From contig NZ_FPHO01000003.1 of NCBI RefSeq assembly GCF_900117455.1, forward strand, positions 1,826,501-1,890,500: a stretch of DNA of 64,000 bases. The letters are read 5' to 3'. Below, piece by piece: positions 44,541 to 55,500 of this stretch. Under the pieces are notes generated by a model. That model ran no database searches. It saw only the letters and a list, made by a program, of their open reading frames with translations, and was not told where the DNA came from. Every line of letters begins with the position of its first letter. Positions within the stretch are counted from its first letter, which is position 1. Made by a program: the position numbers and the translations under genes. The stretch is from Hyphomicrobium sp. CS1GBMeth3 (lineage in GTDB: Bacteria; Pseudomonadota; Alphaproteobacteria; Rhizobiales; Hyphomicrobiaceae).

Positions 44541-47054
44541 ATGTCGACCAAGAGCCCTACGCCAGAACGACAGAATACACGCGTAGAGCTGGCCATGCTG
44601 GCCTTGGCGAGCTTGGCCTGCGTCACGGTGCTGACGGCGACGCTCGCCTCGGGACGGCGGCTGGTGGAGCAAGGCGGGCTTCCGGGCGGCACCTGGATCC
44701 TGGCTGGTCTCGTCGCAGCGGCGGGCGCGGGCACCGTCTATCTGCTCTACCAGGCCATTACCACCATGCGCCGCCAGGCGCGCCGCGCCCAGGACGAGTC
44801 GCGCGAGCTGCGCCGCGCTCTTGCTGCTGCGGAGGCACTGATCAAGGCCGAGCCCCAGGTGCTGATGCACTGGGAGCAGGGCCGCGGCCTCTCCGTCGTC
44901 ACCAACACGCTGACCGGCGTGCCGGGCCTGCCCACCAACACCGGCGAGCTGGTCCGCTTCAATTTCTGGCTCGACCAGAAAAGCAACGCGGCGCTGCGAT
45001 CGTCGCTCGATGGGCTCCTCTCCGAGGGCCGCGCCTTCAACCTGATCCTGAAGACGGCGGCCGGTGGCCACGTCGAGGCGGACGGCCGCGCTGCAGGCGG
45101 GCGCGCCGTGCTGCGCTTCAAGGACGTGGCGGGCTACAAGCGTGACCTATCCGTCATCCTCGATCAGCATATGCGCCTCGCGCGCGACGTGCGCTCGAGC
45201 CGCGCGCTGTTGAGCGCGTTGCCCCACCCGGCTTGGCTCTGCGATGTGAGCGGACGCATGACCTGGGTCAACAGCGCCTACATCCGCGCGGTCGATGCGG
45301 AGAGCGAGACCGAGGTCGTCGACGGCCAGATCCAGCTCCTGGAATCTCGCCAGCGCAAGCGGGTCGCGCGCGCGCTGAAGATGGGTCAGACCTATAAGGA
45401 GCGCGTGCCGCTCGTCATCGGCTCCGAGCGCAAGACGCATGAGGTGACCGTGCTGCCGCTCGGCGATGCCACGGCCGGCGCAGCGATCGACGTCGCCGAT
45501 ATCGAGTCTGCCAAGGGCGAGCTCGATCGGCAGATCGCCGCCTACGACCGCACGCTGGACCGCGTCGCCACCGCCGTCGCCATCTTCAACGCCGACCAGA
45601 AGCTGACCTTCTTCAACGCCGCCTATCAGAGGCTCTGGCAGCTCGACGCCGACTGGCTCGCGACCGGCCCAAGCGACGGCGCCGTGCTTGACCGGCTGCG
45701 CGAGCTCGACCGCCTGCCCGAGGTCGTGAACTACCGCGAATGGAAGGCCAAGGTCCTGAAGTGCTACAAGGAAGAGGCCGAGCAAGAGGACTGGTGGCAC
45801 CTCCCTGACGGTCGCGATTTGCACGTCATGGCCGCGCAGCGGCCCGATGGCGGCGTCACCTATCTCTACAAGGACGAGACCGAGCGCCTCGCGCTCGAAA
45901 GCCGCTATAACGCGCTGATCGGCGTGCAGACCGAGACCCTGAACAGCCTCAAGGAAGGCGTCGCGGTGTTCGGCACGGACGGCCGCCTCAAGCTGCACAA
46001 CTCCGCTTTTGCCGCGATCTGGAAGCTGTCACGCCAGCAGCTCGCCGAGAGCCCGCACATCGACGAGTTCATCCGCGTTACGCAGGTCCTTCACGGCGAG
46101 ATGTCGACCTGGCTCGAGATCAGCCGCTCCGTCACATCCTTCGAGGATCGCGAACCGATCGAGGGCCAGATGGTGCGCCCTGATAGCAGCGTCATCGACT
46201 ACGCGGTGACGCCGCTTCCTGACGGCGGCACGCTGCTGACCTTCGTCGATGTGACCGACTCCAAGCGCTACGAGCGCGCGCTGATCGAGCGCAACGAGGC
46301 ACTCGTCACGGCAGACAAGCTCAAGAACCAGTTCATCGGCCACATCTCCTACGAGCTGAGAACGCCGCTCACCAATATCATCGGCTTCAGCGAGCTGCTC
46401 GCCAACCCGATCTTCGGCACGCTGACGCCGCGCCAGCGCGAATATCTCGACGACATCTCCTTCTCGTCGAAGACCCTGCTCGCTATCATCGACGACATCC
46501 TGGATCTCTCCGCGATCGACGCCGGCGGGCTGGAGCTGAAGCTCGCCAGTGTCGACGTCCAGGCCGTCATCGACCAGGCCATCAACGGCGTGCGCGAGCG
46601 CGCCGCCCGCGCCCGCCTGACCCTCGACATCGCCGTCGCCGACGACGCTACCTCCTTCGTGGCCGACGAGCATCGCGTTCGCCAGGTGCTCTACAACCTG
46701 CTGTCGAACGCGGTCGGCTTTTCGAAGCCGGAGGGTGTGGTACACCTTTCCTGCTGGCGCGAGGGGGGGACCGTGGTGTTCTCGGTCGAGGACCAGGGCG
46801 TCGGCATCCCCAAAGAGCAGCAGGCCCGCATTTTTGAGCGTTTTGAGAGCCAAAGCCAGGGCAGCAAGCATCGTGGCGCCGGCCTCGGCCTTTCTGTTGT
46901 CAAGAGTCTGGTAGAGCTTCACGGCGGCGACATGATGCTCGAAAGCGAGCCTGGAAGAGGGACAAAGGTCACGGTACGTTTCCCCGAGCGCGGCCTTGAG
47001 CAAAGACATGTCCCTTCCGCAAGCAACGATGCAACACGACTGGCGCGTGGCTGA
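44541..47054 (+). CDS. divL: DivL, tyrosine-type PAS sensor kinase homologue of cell-cycle control
   Basis: An 837-residue membrane protein: two N-terminal helices (about 17-36 and 51-70), several PAS-like domains (residues 200-590), then a histidine-kinase-like DHp and ATPase region. The H-box reads HISYELRTPLTNI, with Tyr604 where kinases have His. That replacement is the hallmark of DivL, which in Caulobacter modulates CckA and thus the master regulator CtrA. The ATPase boxes are present (NLLSNAVGFSKP, EDQGVGIP, GAGLGLSV). ATG 44541 starts the conserved region. It is followed by tsaE, overlapping by 47 bases. Confidence 0.9.
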   Translation: MSTKSPTPERQNTRVELAMLALASLACVTVLTATLASGRRLVEQGGLPGGTWILAGLVAAAGAGTVYLLYQAITTMRRQARRAQDESRELRRALAAAEALIKAEPQVLMHWEQGRGLSVVTNTLTGVPGLPTNTGELVRFNFWLDQKSNAALRSSLDGLLSEGRAFNLILKTAAGGHVEADGRAAGGRAVLRFKDVAGYKRDLSVILDQHMRLARDVRSSRALLSALPHPAWLCDVSGRMTWVNSAYIRAVDAESETEVVDGQIQLLESRQRKRVARALKMGQTYKERVPLVIGSERKTHEVTVLPLGDATAGAAIDVADIESAKGELDRQIAAYDRTLDRVATAVAIFNADQKLTFFNAAYQRLWQLDADWLATGPSDGAVLDRLRELDRLPEVVNYREWKAKVLKCYKEEAEQEDWWHLPDGRDLHVMAAQRPDGGVTYLYKDETERLALESRYNALIGVQTETLNSLKEGVAVFGTDGRLKLHNSAFAAIWKLSRQQLAESPHIDEFIRVTQVLHGEMSTWLEISRSVTSFEDREPIEGQMVRPDSSVIDYAVTPLPDGGTLLTFVDVTDSKRYERALIERNEALVTADKLKNQFIGHISYELRTPLTNIIGFSELLANPIFGTLTPRQREYLDDISFSSKTLLAIIDDILDLSAIDAGGLELKLASVDVQAVIDQAINGVRERAARARLTLDIAVADDATSFVADEHRVRQVLYNLLSNAVGFSKPEGVVHLSCWREGGTVVFSVEDQGVGIPKEQQARIFERFESQSQGSKHRGAGLGLSVVKSLVELHGGDMMLESEPGRGTKVTVRFPERGLEQRHVPSASNDATRLARG

Positions 47055-48585
47055 CGCCGATGAGGCGGCCGTTGGCCGTTTGGCGGAGCGCATCGCGCTG
47101 AAGCTCGCCGCGGGCGACCTAGTGGCCCTTTCCGGCGATCTCGGCGCCGGCAAGACGACCCTCGCGCGCGCATTGATCCGCGCTGCCCTGGGCGATGCCG
47201 AGGCCGAGATCCCGAGCCCGACCTTCTCGCTCGTGCAGACGTACACATCGCCGCGCTTGGAGCTGGCCCACCTCGATCTTTATCGCATCGCTGGCGACGA
47301 CGACCTGATCGAGCTCGGCTTCGACGAGCTCGTCGCGACCGGCGCGGCGATTGTCGAGTGGCCCGAGCGCGCGCCGAGCCTGCTCGCCGTGAACCGCCTC
47401 GATATTCATCTTGCGCAGGGTGCCTCGCCCGAGCAACGCACGCTGGCGCTCAAGGGGTACGGCACGTGGGGTCCGCGTCTGGCGCGTCTCTCCGCCATGT
47501 CGGATTTCCTCGAACGCCATCCGCCTTGGGGTACGGCGCGCGCGGTCTATCTGCAGGGCGACGCCTCGACGCGCGCCTACACGCGTCTTTGGGACGCCGG
47601 CCGCAGCGCTATTCTGATGGATCAGGCGCGCCAGCCGGACGGACCTCCCATTCGCAATGGCCTGCCCTATAGCCGCATAGCCGGCTTGGCCGAGGACGTG
47701 CGGCCCTTCGTAGCCGTAACCGGAACGCTGCGCGAGGCGGGCTTCAGCGCACCCGAGGTTTATGCCGCCGATCTCGAGCGCGGCTTCCTCCTGCTCGAAG
47801 ACTTCAGTGATCGCATCTTCGGCGCCGAGGTCGCGACAGGTACGTCGCAAGCCGAGCTGTGGCGCGCGGCGACCGATACGCTCGTGGCGCTTGCCCCCCT
47901 CCCCGTGCCGGACAAGATCGCGCTCCCCGATGGCACGTCACACCGCATCCCGCCGCAGGATGCGGGCGTGCTTGGCATCGAGGTCGAGCTGCTGCCGGAT
48001 TGGTATTGGCCCGCGGTCTACGGCACGCCTGTCCCTGCCGACGCGCGCGCTGAGTTCGTCGCCGCATGGGATCGTGTGTTTGCTCGCCTTGCCAACGGGC
48101 ACAAGGGATGGGTCCTGCGCGACTATCACTCGCCGAACCTCGTCTGGCTGCCGCACCGCGAAGGGGCGCGTCGCACGGGGCTTCTCGATTTCCAGGACGC
48201 GCTGCAAGGTTCGCCCGCCTACGATCTCGTCTCTTTGCTGCAGGACGCGCGTGTGGACGTGGCGCCCGCGCTCGAGGACGAACTCCTCGCCTATTATCTC
48301 GAGAAGCGCAGCTCCGAGCCGGCTTTCGACGCCGCCTCCTTCCGCTTCGCCTACGCGGCGCTCGGCGCGCAACGCAACACCAAGATCCTCGGCATTTTCG
48401 CCCGCCTCACCATGCGCGACGGAAAGCGTACGTATTTGCGTCACATCCCCCGCCTATGGCGATATCTGGCGCGCGGGCTGACGCATCCTGATCTGTCCGC
48501 GCTCGCGCGCTGGTACGACCGTCATTTTCCAGACGCGGTCCGCCACGCCCCGCCTGACATCCCTCACCGCGAGAGTCGTCTCTGA
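47008..48585 (+). CDS. tsaE-amgK: Fusion: TsaE (tRNA t6A ATPase) plus AmgK-like aminosugar kinase
   Basis: A 525-residue two-domain protein. Residues 1-150 are TsaE, with Walker A GDLGAGKTT (43-51), IPSPTFSLV and HLDLYRI; TsaE powers the TsaD complex that makes t6A in tRNA. Residues 165-525 are an aminoglycoside-phosphotransferase fold like AmgK, which phosphorylates N-acetylmuramate/GlcNAc: QGDASTRAYTRL, catalytic RDYHSPN (His374) and metal-binding DFQDA (Asp394). The kinase links to MurU, encoded next. ATG 47008 is chosen; TTG 46996 and ATG 47029 are alternatives. Such fusions occur in Rhizobiales. Confidence 0.9.
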   Translation: MSLPQATMQHDWRVADADEAAVGRLAERIALKLAAGDLVALSGDLGAGKTTLARALIRAALGDAEAEIPSPTFSLVQTYTSPRLELAHLDLYRIAGDDDLIELGFDELVATGAAIVEWPERAPSLLAVNRLDIHLAQGASPEQRTLALKGYGTWGPRLARLSAMSDFLERHPPWGTARAVYLQGDASTRAYTRLWDAGRSAILMDQARQPDGPPIRNGLPYSRIAGLAEDVRPFVAVTGTLREAGFSAPEVYAADLERGFLLLEDFSDRIFGAEVATGTSQAELWRAATDTLVALAPLPVPDKIALPDGTSHRIPPQDAGVLGIEVELLPDWYWPAVYGTPVPADARAEFVAAWDRVFARLANGHKGWVLRDYHSPNLVWLPHREGARRTGLLDFQDALQGSPAYDLVSLLQDARVDVAPALEDELLAYYLEKRSSEPAFDAASFRFAYAALGAQRNTKILGIFARLTMRDGKRTYLRHIPRLWRYLARGLTHPDLSALARWYDRHFPDAVRHAPPDIPHRESRL

Positions 48586-49310
48586 TGAACGAAGCTGTAA
48601 CGACTGCGATGGTGCTGGCCGCCGGCCTCGGTACGCGCATGCGCCCGCTGACCGACAACCTGCCGAAGCCGCTGGTGCCGCTCGACGGCAAGCCGTTGCT
48701 CGATCACGTGCTCGACCGCATCGCGGACGCCGGCATCCCGCGCGTTGTCGTCAACGTCCATCACTTCGCCGATCAGATCGAAGCTCGTCTCTCGGGGCGC
48801 ACGAGGCCCGCCATCACGGTCTCCGACGAGCGCGGCCAGCTGCTCGATACCGGAGGCGGTATCGTAAAGGCGTTGCCGCTGCTCGGACCCGCGCCGTTCC
48901 TGATCCACAACTCCGATTCGGTCTGGGCCGAGGGCGTCGGCGCCAACATCGCCCGCCTGATCTCCGCATTCGATCCAGAGCGCATGGATAGCCTGATGCT
49001 GCTGGCGCTCGGCGCAACGAGCCTCGGCTACGACGGCCACGGCGACTTCTTGATGGCCGCCGACGGCACGTTGACGCGCCGCCCCGAGCGCGGCGAGACG
49101 CCGTTCGCCTTCACCGGCGTCTCGATCGCGCATCCCCGCATGTTCGAAGGGGCCCCGGACGGACGATTCTCCCTCAACGTGTTATGGGATCGGGCCATCG
49201 AGAAAAAGCGGCTTTACGGCATCAGACTGGACGGCGTGTGGATGCACGTTGGTACACCACAGGCCATCGAAGACGCGGAACGGTGGATAGCCCGCGCGGC
49301 GACCGCCTGA
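48585..49310 (+). CDS. murU: N-acetylmuramate-1-phosphate uridylyltransferase, MurU-like
   Basis: A 241-residue nucleotidyltransferase with the signature MVLAAGLGTRMRPLT, KPLVPLDGKPL and the metal-binding NSDSVWAEG. With AmgK it forms the recycling bypass that turns cell-wall MurNAc into UDP-MurNAc without de novo synthesis. Its A of ATG is the last base of the preceding TGA, so it is coupled with the fusion gene. Related sugar-1-phosphate nucleotidyltransferases cannot be fully excluded, but the neighbour supports MurU. Confidence 0.88.
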   Translation: MNEAVTTAMVLAAGLGTRMRPLTDNLPKPLVPLDGKPLLDHVLDRIADAGIPRVVVNVHHFADQIEARLSGRTRPAITVSDERGQLLDTGGGIVKALPLLGPAPFLIHNSDSVWAEGVGANIARLISAFDPERMDSLMLLALGATSLGYDGHGDFLMAADGTLTRRPERGETPFAFTGVSIAHPRMFEGAPDGRFSLNVLWDRAIEKKRLYGIRLDGVWMHVGTPQAIEDAERWIARAATA

Positions 49311-49324
49311 GCGCCCCCTTTCGG

Positions 49325-52300
49325 ATGGTATACCCGGCCAACGAACCCGAATCTGGGCCGATTCCATCCGAGAGCGCGACCCCTGCGAGACCACCCGAAC
49401 ATCTACACCGTCGAGGCCGGCCGCCCGTTCCTCGACTGCCTCGCCGCCGCCATCCTGGACGGCACGCTGCCCGCGGGCAGCGGCCGCGCGTCCGGTCCGT
49501 TGGATCTGCCCCGCATCACGCTCTACTTGCCGACGCGTCGCGCCACGCGCGCCCTGCAGGACGCGTTTCTGCGCGCATCCGGTAGACGCGCGCTTCTGTT
49601 GCCGAAGATCACGGCTGTTTCGGAAGGCGAGGAGGATCTGTCGCTGATCGCGGCGGCCGCGTCCGACGCCGACGCGCTGACGGGCGCCATCCCACCCGCC
49701 ATTGGCGAGCTTGAACGCCGCCTCGTGCTGACGAGCCTGATCCGCCGCTGGACCGAGACCATGCAGAGCGCGCGCGAGGGCAAGGAGCCGCTCGCCGCCG
49801 TCGGCGCGGCCACCACCGCACAGGCGGCGATCCTTGCGGCTGAGCTGGCGCAGCTCATGGACATGGTCGAGACCGAGGACGTGAGCCTCGACGGTCTCGC
49901 CAGCCTCGTACCCGAGACCTTCTCGGAGCACTGGCAGAAGACGCTCAAGTTCCTGGAGATCGTCACGCAGTTCTGGCCCGCGTATCTGGCCGAGGGCGGG
50001 CTCCTGTCAGCGGCCGCGCGCCGCAATGCCGTCATCCGTGCCGAGGCAAAGCGCCTGTCTGCAAACCCGCCTGCGGGGCCGGTGATAGTCGCTGGCGTCA
50101 CGGGCTCGATCCCGGCCACGGTGGAGCTGATGCGCGCCGTGGCGGGTCTCGCCAACGGTGCCATCGTGCTGCCGGCGCTCGATCTCGCGCTCGACGCCGA
50201 GAGTTGGAAAGCCATCGGCCCCGAGCACCCCGAGCATCCGCAGTTCGGATTGAAGAAGCTGCTTGATGCGCTCGGCTGCGCGCGTAGCGACGTCAGACGT
50301 CTTGGTGAGCCGTTGCCTGCGCCGGAACAGGCCCGCGCGCAGTTGATTGCCGAGGCGACGCGCCCAGCCGGCACGACGGAGCGGTGGGAGAGCTTTGCCG
50401 CCGCCGCCCGCAAGGATACGTCGCGCGCGGCCCCCGAGGGCTTGAGCCTGATCGAGGCGCCGACGGCCCAGGACGAGGCCGAAGCCATCGCGCTGATCTT
50501 GCGCGAAGCGGCCGAAACGCCGGGCAAGACGGCCGCCCTCGTCTCGCCGGATCGCTTCCTCGCCCGCCGTGTTGCCGTGCGTCTCGAAGCCTGGGGCATC
50601 AAGGTCGATGACTCGGCCGGCCGCCCGCTGCGCAAAACGCCGCCAGGGGCCCTGCTCGATCTCGTCATCAACGCGGCTGCAACGCGCTTCGCCCCGGCCG
50701 ATACGGTCGCGCTTCTGAAGCATCCTCTGGCGCGCCTCGGTCTCGATCCGTTTACCGCGCGCCTTGGCGCCCGTGCGCTCGAGATCGTGACGTTCCGCGC
50801 GCCCTATCTCGGCGAAGGGCTCGACGGCGTCGAGGCGGCCTTCGAGCGCGCAGCGGAAGAGCGCGCCAACGGCCTGCGCGCCCACCCCGCCGCGCGCCGC
50901 CTCTGGGACGAGGACTGGCAGCGGGCGCGTGATCTTCTGGTGCGTCTGCGCGCGGCCTTCACGCCGCTTCTCGCTCTCTTTGACAGCAAAGATCCAGTTG
51001 CGCTCCGCGATCTCGTCGATGCGCACTGCAAGGCCGCCGAAGCCATCGCGCGCTTACCCGACACGGAAGACAACGACGAAAGTCCACTCTGGCGCGACGA
51101 GGCGGGCGAGACCGCCGCGCGCTTTTTTGCGAGCCTGCTCGATACGCGCCTGCCGCCGCTCGACTTGCCAGCCGCCGATTACGCTGACTTCTACCGCAGC
51201 CTCGCGTCCGCCGAGACCGTGCGCCCGCGGGGCCCCGTGCATCCGCGCCTTTCGATCTGGGGACCGTTCGAAGCGCGCTTGCAGCAGACCGACGTCGTGA
51301 TCCTGGGTTCGCTCAACGAAGGCACGTGGCCGAAGTCGTCCGATCCCGGCGCTTGGCTGAACCGCCCCATGCGGACCGCCCTAGGCCTTCCCTCGCCCGA
51401 GGAAAAGATCGGCCAGTCAGCGCACGACTTCGCAACGCTGCTTGCCGCGCCGGAGGTGATCCTGACGCGCGCCGAGAAGAAGGATGGCGTGCCGACGGTG
51501 CCCTCGCGCTGGCTCCTGCGCTTGACGGCGCTGCTTGACGGCATGGGCGTGAAATCGGCGCTCGAGCCGAATCAACCCTGGCTCGCGTGGGCGCGCCAGC
51601 GCGACACCGCGCGCCCCATGCCGCGGCTTCCCGTGCCCGAGCCGCGCCCCGCCGTCGCGCAGCGCCCGCGCAAGCTCTCCGTGTCGCGCATCGAGACCTG
51701 GATCGGCAATCCATACGCGATCTTCGCCAGCGAGATCCTGAAGCTCACGCCGCTGCCGCCACTCGGCGAGCCGCCAGGGCCTGCGCTGCGCGGTAGCATT
51801 ATTCACGACGCGCTCTCGAAGTTCGCGGCGGCCTATCCGGCGTCGCTTCCGGACGACGTCAGAGGCGAGCTGGTGCGTTTCGCGCGCGCGTCTCTGGAAG
51901 CCTACGCTGCGCATCCGCGCATCGCCGCGTTCTGGATCCCGCGCTTCGAGCGCTTCGCCGAGTGGTTCGCGGCCACCGAGCCCGCGCGCCGCGCCGGCAT
52001 CACGCAGGTCATGGCAGAGGTCAAAGGCGAGCTTGTGCTGGACGCCCCGGCCGGTCCGTTCAAGCTCACCGCACGCGCCGACCGCATCGACATCGCCGAC
52101 GCCTCGCTCGTGATCTCCGACTACAAAACGGGCGCGCCGCCGCCCGACAAGAAAGTGCTGGAAGGCGTCTCGCCGCAGCTCCCGCTGGAAGCTGCAATCG
52201 CTCGCGATGTCGCGCTCGGCTTCGAAAAGATCCCGAAGCGGCCTGTCGCGACGCTGCGCTACATCCGCGCCTCCGGCGGAGAGCCGCCGGGAGACCAGCG

Positions 52301-52502
52301 CGACGTTAAGGTTCCGGACGTCGGCGCGCTCGCCGATCAGGCGCTCGATGGCCTGAAGCGTCACGTCGCCCGCTTCGATGACGAGGCAACGCCCTATCGT
52401 CCGCTGCGTCGCGCTCGCTTCGGCTACGCCTACGACGACTACGCGCACTTGGCACGCGTCGCCGAATGGTCGTCAGGCGCCGTTGCCGAGGAGGAAGCCT
52501 GA
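49325..52502 (+). CDS. addB: DNA double-strand break repair protein AddB (5' end irregular)
   Basis: Helicase-nuclease subunit that works with AddA in end resection. From TTG 49500 the frame gives 1000 residues with RITLYLPTRRATRALQDAF at the start and the nuclease motif VISDYKTG near residue 874. Conserved-looking sequence (HPNIYTVEAGRPFLDCLAAA) lies in frame further upstream (from 49392), but between 49311 and that point there is no ATG, GTG or TTG in this frame. An ATG at 49325 opens a second frame (MVYPANEPESGP) that would join it after a one-base shift near 49385. So a frameshift, a sequence error or a CTG start (49383) is implied. Coordinates here include that 5' part. Confidence 0.85.
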
Positions 52503-52504
52503 CC

Positions 52505-55500
52505 ATGACAGCGATCGTCGAGTTCAAATCGATCGAGGTCGAGCTTGCGCGCACGACCGGCCTGCAGGCCGAGGCGGCGGATCCTGCCGCGTCCGTTTGG
52601 GTCAGCGCCAACGCCGGCACCGGCAAGACGCACGTGCTCACCATGCGAGTCTTGCGCCTGCTGCTGGCCGGAACGCCGCCCGAGCGCATCCTGTGCCTCA
52701 CGTATACGAAGGCCGCGGCAGCGGAGATGTCGAAGCGCGTCTTCGAAAGCCTGTCGAAGTGGGTGATGCTGCCCGAGGATGAGCTTGAAGCCGCACTGCT
52801 CAAATTTCTCGGGCGAGAACCTCAATCGTCCGAGATGGCGCTCGCACGCACGCTGTTCACGCGGGCAACCGAAACGCCGGGCGGTCTCTCGGTGCAGACC
52901 ATCCACGCCTTCGCCGAGCGGCTGTTGCAACGCTTCCCGCTGGAGGCGGGCGTCACGCCGGGCTTCGCAATCCTGGATGAGGAGACAGCGCGCAAGCTGA
53001 TGCGCGAAGCCACCGACCAGGTGATCGGCACAGCGGCACGCGAGCGGACGAGCCCGCTCGGCCGCGCGCTCGAAACGGCCATCGCCTACGCCGCCGATGA
53101 CCGTTTCGACGAGATTCTGGCCGATGCGCTCGGCCACCGCGATTGGCTCGATGAAGCGCATCGCTTAGCCGGTGGCCTCGATGAAGCCGGCGTTCTCTAC
53201 CGCCGTCACTTCGGCGTGCGCAAGGACGTCACGCGCGCGGCGATCGAAGCCGAGGCGGCAACCGTCCTTTCGGCAGCGGACGTCGCCCACATTCGCAATG
53301 TGCTCATCGGCGGAACCAAGACGGACGTCGACGGCGCCAATAGAGCAGCCGCTGTGCTGTCCGCCACTTCCGACCGCGCGCGCATGGACGCTCTCTGTGA
53401 TCTCTTGCTGACCAAGGACAAGGAACCGCGCAAGAAGCTCGTCACGAAGGCGCTCGGGGAAAAGAACCCCGAGATCGAGCCGATGCTATCTCGCGCTCAA
53501 TCGCGCCTTCTCTCACTCCACGCCGAGCAACAGGGTGCCGCCGTCGTCGAAGCCACAATGGCCTTGCTGCGTCTCGCGGGCGCCGTGCAGCAACGCTATA
53601 CGGACGCGAAAGTCCGCCGCGCCGCGCTCGACTTCGAGGACCTGATCGCGCGCACCAAAGCGCTGCTCTCCGAGCAAAGCTCCGCCGAATGGGTGCTCTA
53701 CAAGCTCGACAACGGCCTCGACCACATCCTCGTCGACGAGAGCCAGGACACGAGCCCGTCGCAGTGGCGCGTCGTGGAAGCGCTCGCCACCGAGTTCTTC
53801 TCCGGCACCGGCGCGCGCGATGACATCGTGCGCACGCTCTTTGCCGTGGGCGACGAGAAGCAATCGATCTATTCGTTCCAGGGCGCGGCACCTGAGATGT
53901 TCTCGGCCATGGGCGGGCGCTTCGCGGACCTCGGCCGCGCCGCGGGCGTCACATGGCGCACCGTGCCGCTGACGCTGTCGTTCCGCACCGTTGCGCCGAT
54001 CCTTGCAGCCGTCGATCGCGTGTTCGCAGACCGCGAGCGCACGCCCGGCGTCACGCCCGCGCCACACGCCGCAAAACGCGCCGGCCATGGCGGTGTGGTC
54101 GAGATCTGGCACACAGAAGCGCACGAGGACGTCGCGCCCGCAGATGCCTGGTCGCCGCTCGACGAGCAGTCGACCGAGCCGCCCGTTGTGCGAATCGCCA
54201 ATCGCATCGCCGACACCATCAAAGGCTGGCTCGCGTCCGGCGAGGTGCTGGCGTCCACCGGTCGCCCCATCGCGCCGGGCGACATTCTGATCCTCGTGCG
54301 CAAGCGCGCGCCGTTTGCCGCGCCGATGGTGCAGGCGCTCAAAGCTCGCAACATTCCCGTGGCCGGTGCCGACCGTATGCGCCTCACCGAGCAGATCGCG
54401 GTGCAGGACATGCTCTCGCTCGGCGATTTCCTGACGCTTCCCGAGGACGATCTCGCGCTGGCCGAAGTCTTGAAAAGCCCGATCTTCGGGTTGGACGATG
54501 CCGATCTCACGGACCTGGCATTCTGGAACCGCGAGGAAGCAGGCCAGGAGCGCAAAGGCACCTTCTGGAAGGCTCTACTCGAAAGAAGCAAGGAGAACGC
54601 GCGGTTCGTCGAAGCGGCCGAAACCTTGAAGCGCTGGCGCAAGGCGGCCGACTTCCGCCCGCCGTTCGAGTTCTTCGCCGACATCCTTGACCGCGATGGC
54701 GTGCGCAAGAAGCTGATCGCCCGCCTCGGCCTCGACGCGGCCGATCCGCTCGACGAGTTCCTGAACCTCGCGCTGACCTACGACGATGGCGCGCCGCCGT
54801 CGCTCGCCGGCTTCCTCGCCTTCATGCGCGAAGGCACCCGCGACATCAAACGCGACATGGAGCACGGCCGCGATGAAGTGCGCGTCATGACCGTGCACGG
54901 CGCCAAGGGACTAGAGGCGCCGATCGTGTTCCTGCCCGATACGTGCAGCGCCGGCTCCGCTGCAGGTCAGGCTGGCCGGCCGATCAAGCTCCAGACGATG
55001 CAACGCGCGCCGGGATCGCCGACGCCGTTCGTCTGGCCGATCAAAGACACGGGCAGTCTCGAGCAGATGCGCGACGCGCGCGACGAACTGCGCCGGCGCG
55101 AGCGCGAGGAGCTCAACCGCCTGCTTTATGTGGCGCTGACGCGTGCGCGCGATCGCCTCTACGTGGCGGGCTTCGAGGGCCGAAAGGGGCTGGAAGCAGG
55201 CTGCTGGTACGAGCTGATCAGAGAGCGCCTGGATGGTTTGCTCGAGCGGGTGCAGCAGCCGGACGGCCGCGAGGTGCTGCGCCTCGTAACCCTACAGACC
55301 GCGCCGACAGAGGCGCCGAAGGCAACGCGCGCCGCCGTCAAGGCGGATGCCCCGCTGCCACCCTGGGCGATGACCTCCGTCCCGAAGGAGCCGCAACTCA
55401 CCATCCCCCTCGCGCCGTCGCGACTGGCGCCCTACGACACCGATGACGAGGGCGAGCCGCTGCCTGCGCCGCCGCCCCGCGCGCGTGAAGCCGAGCCAGC

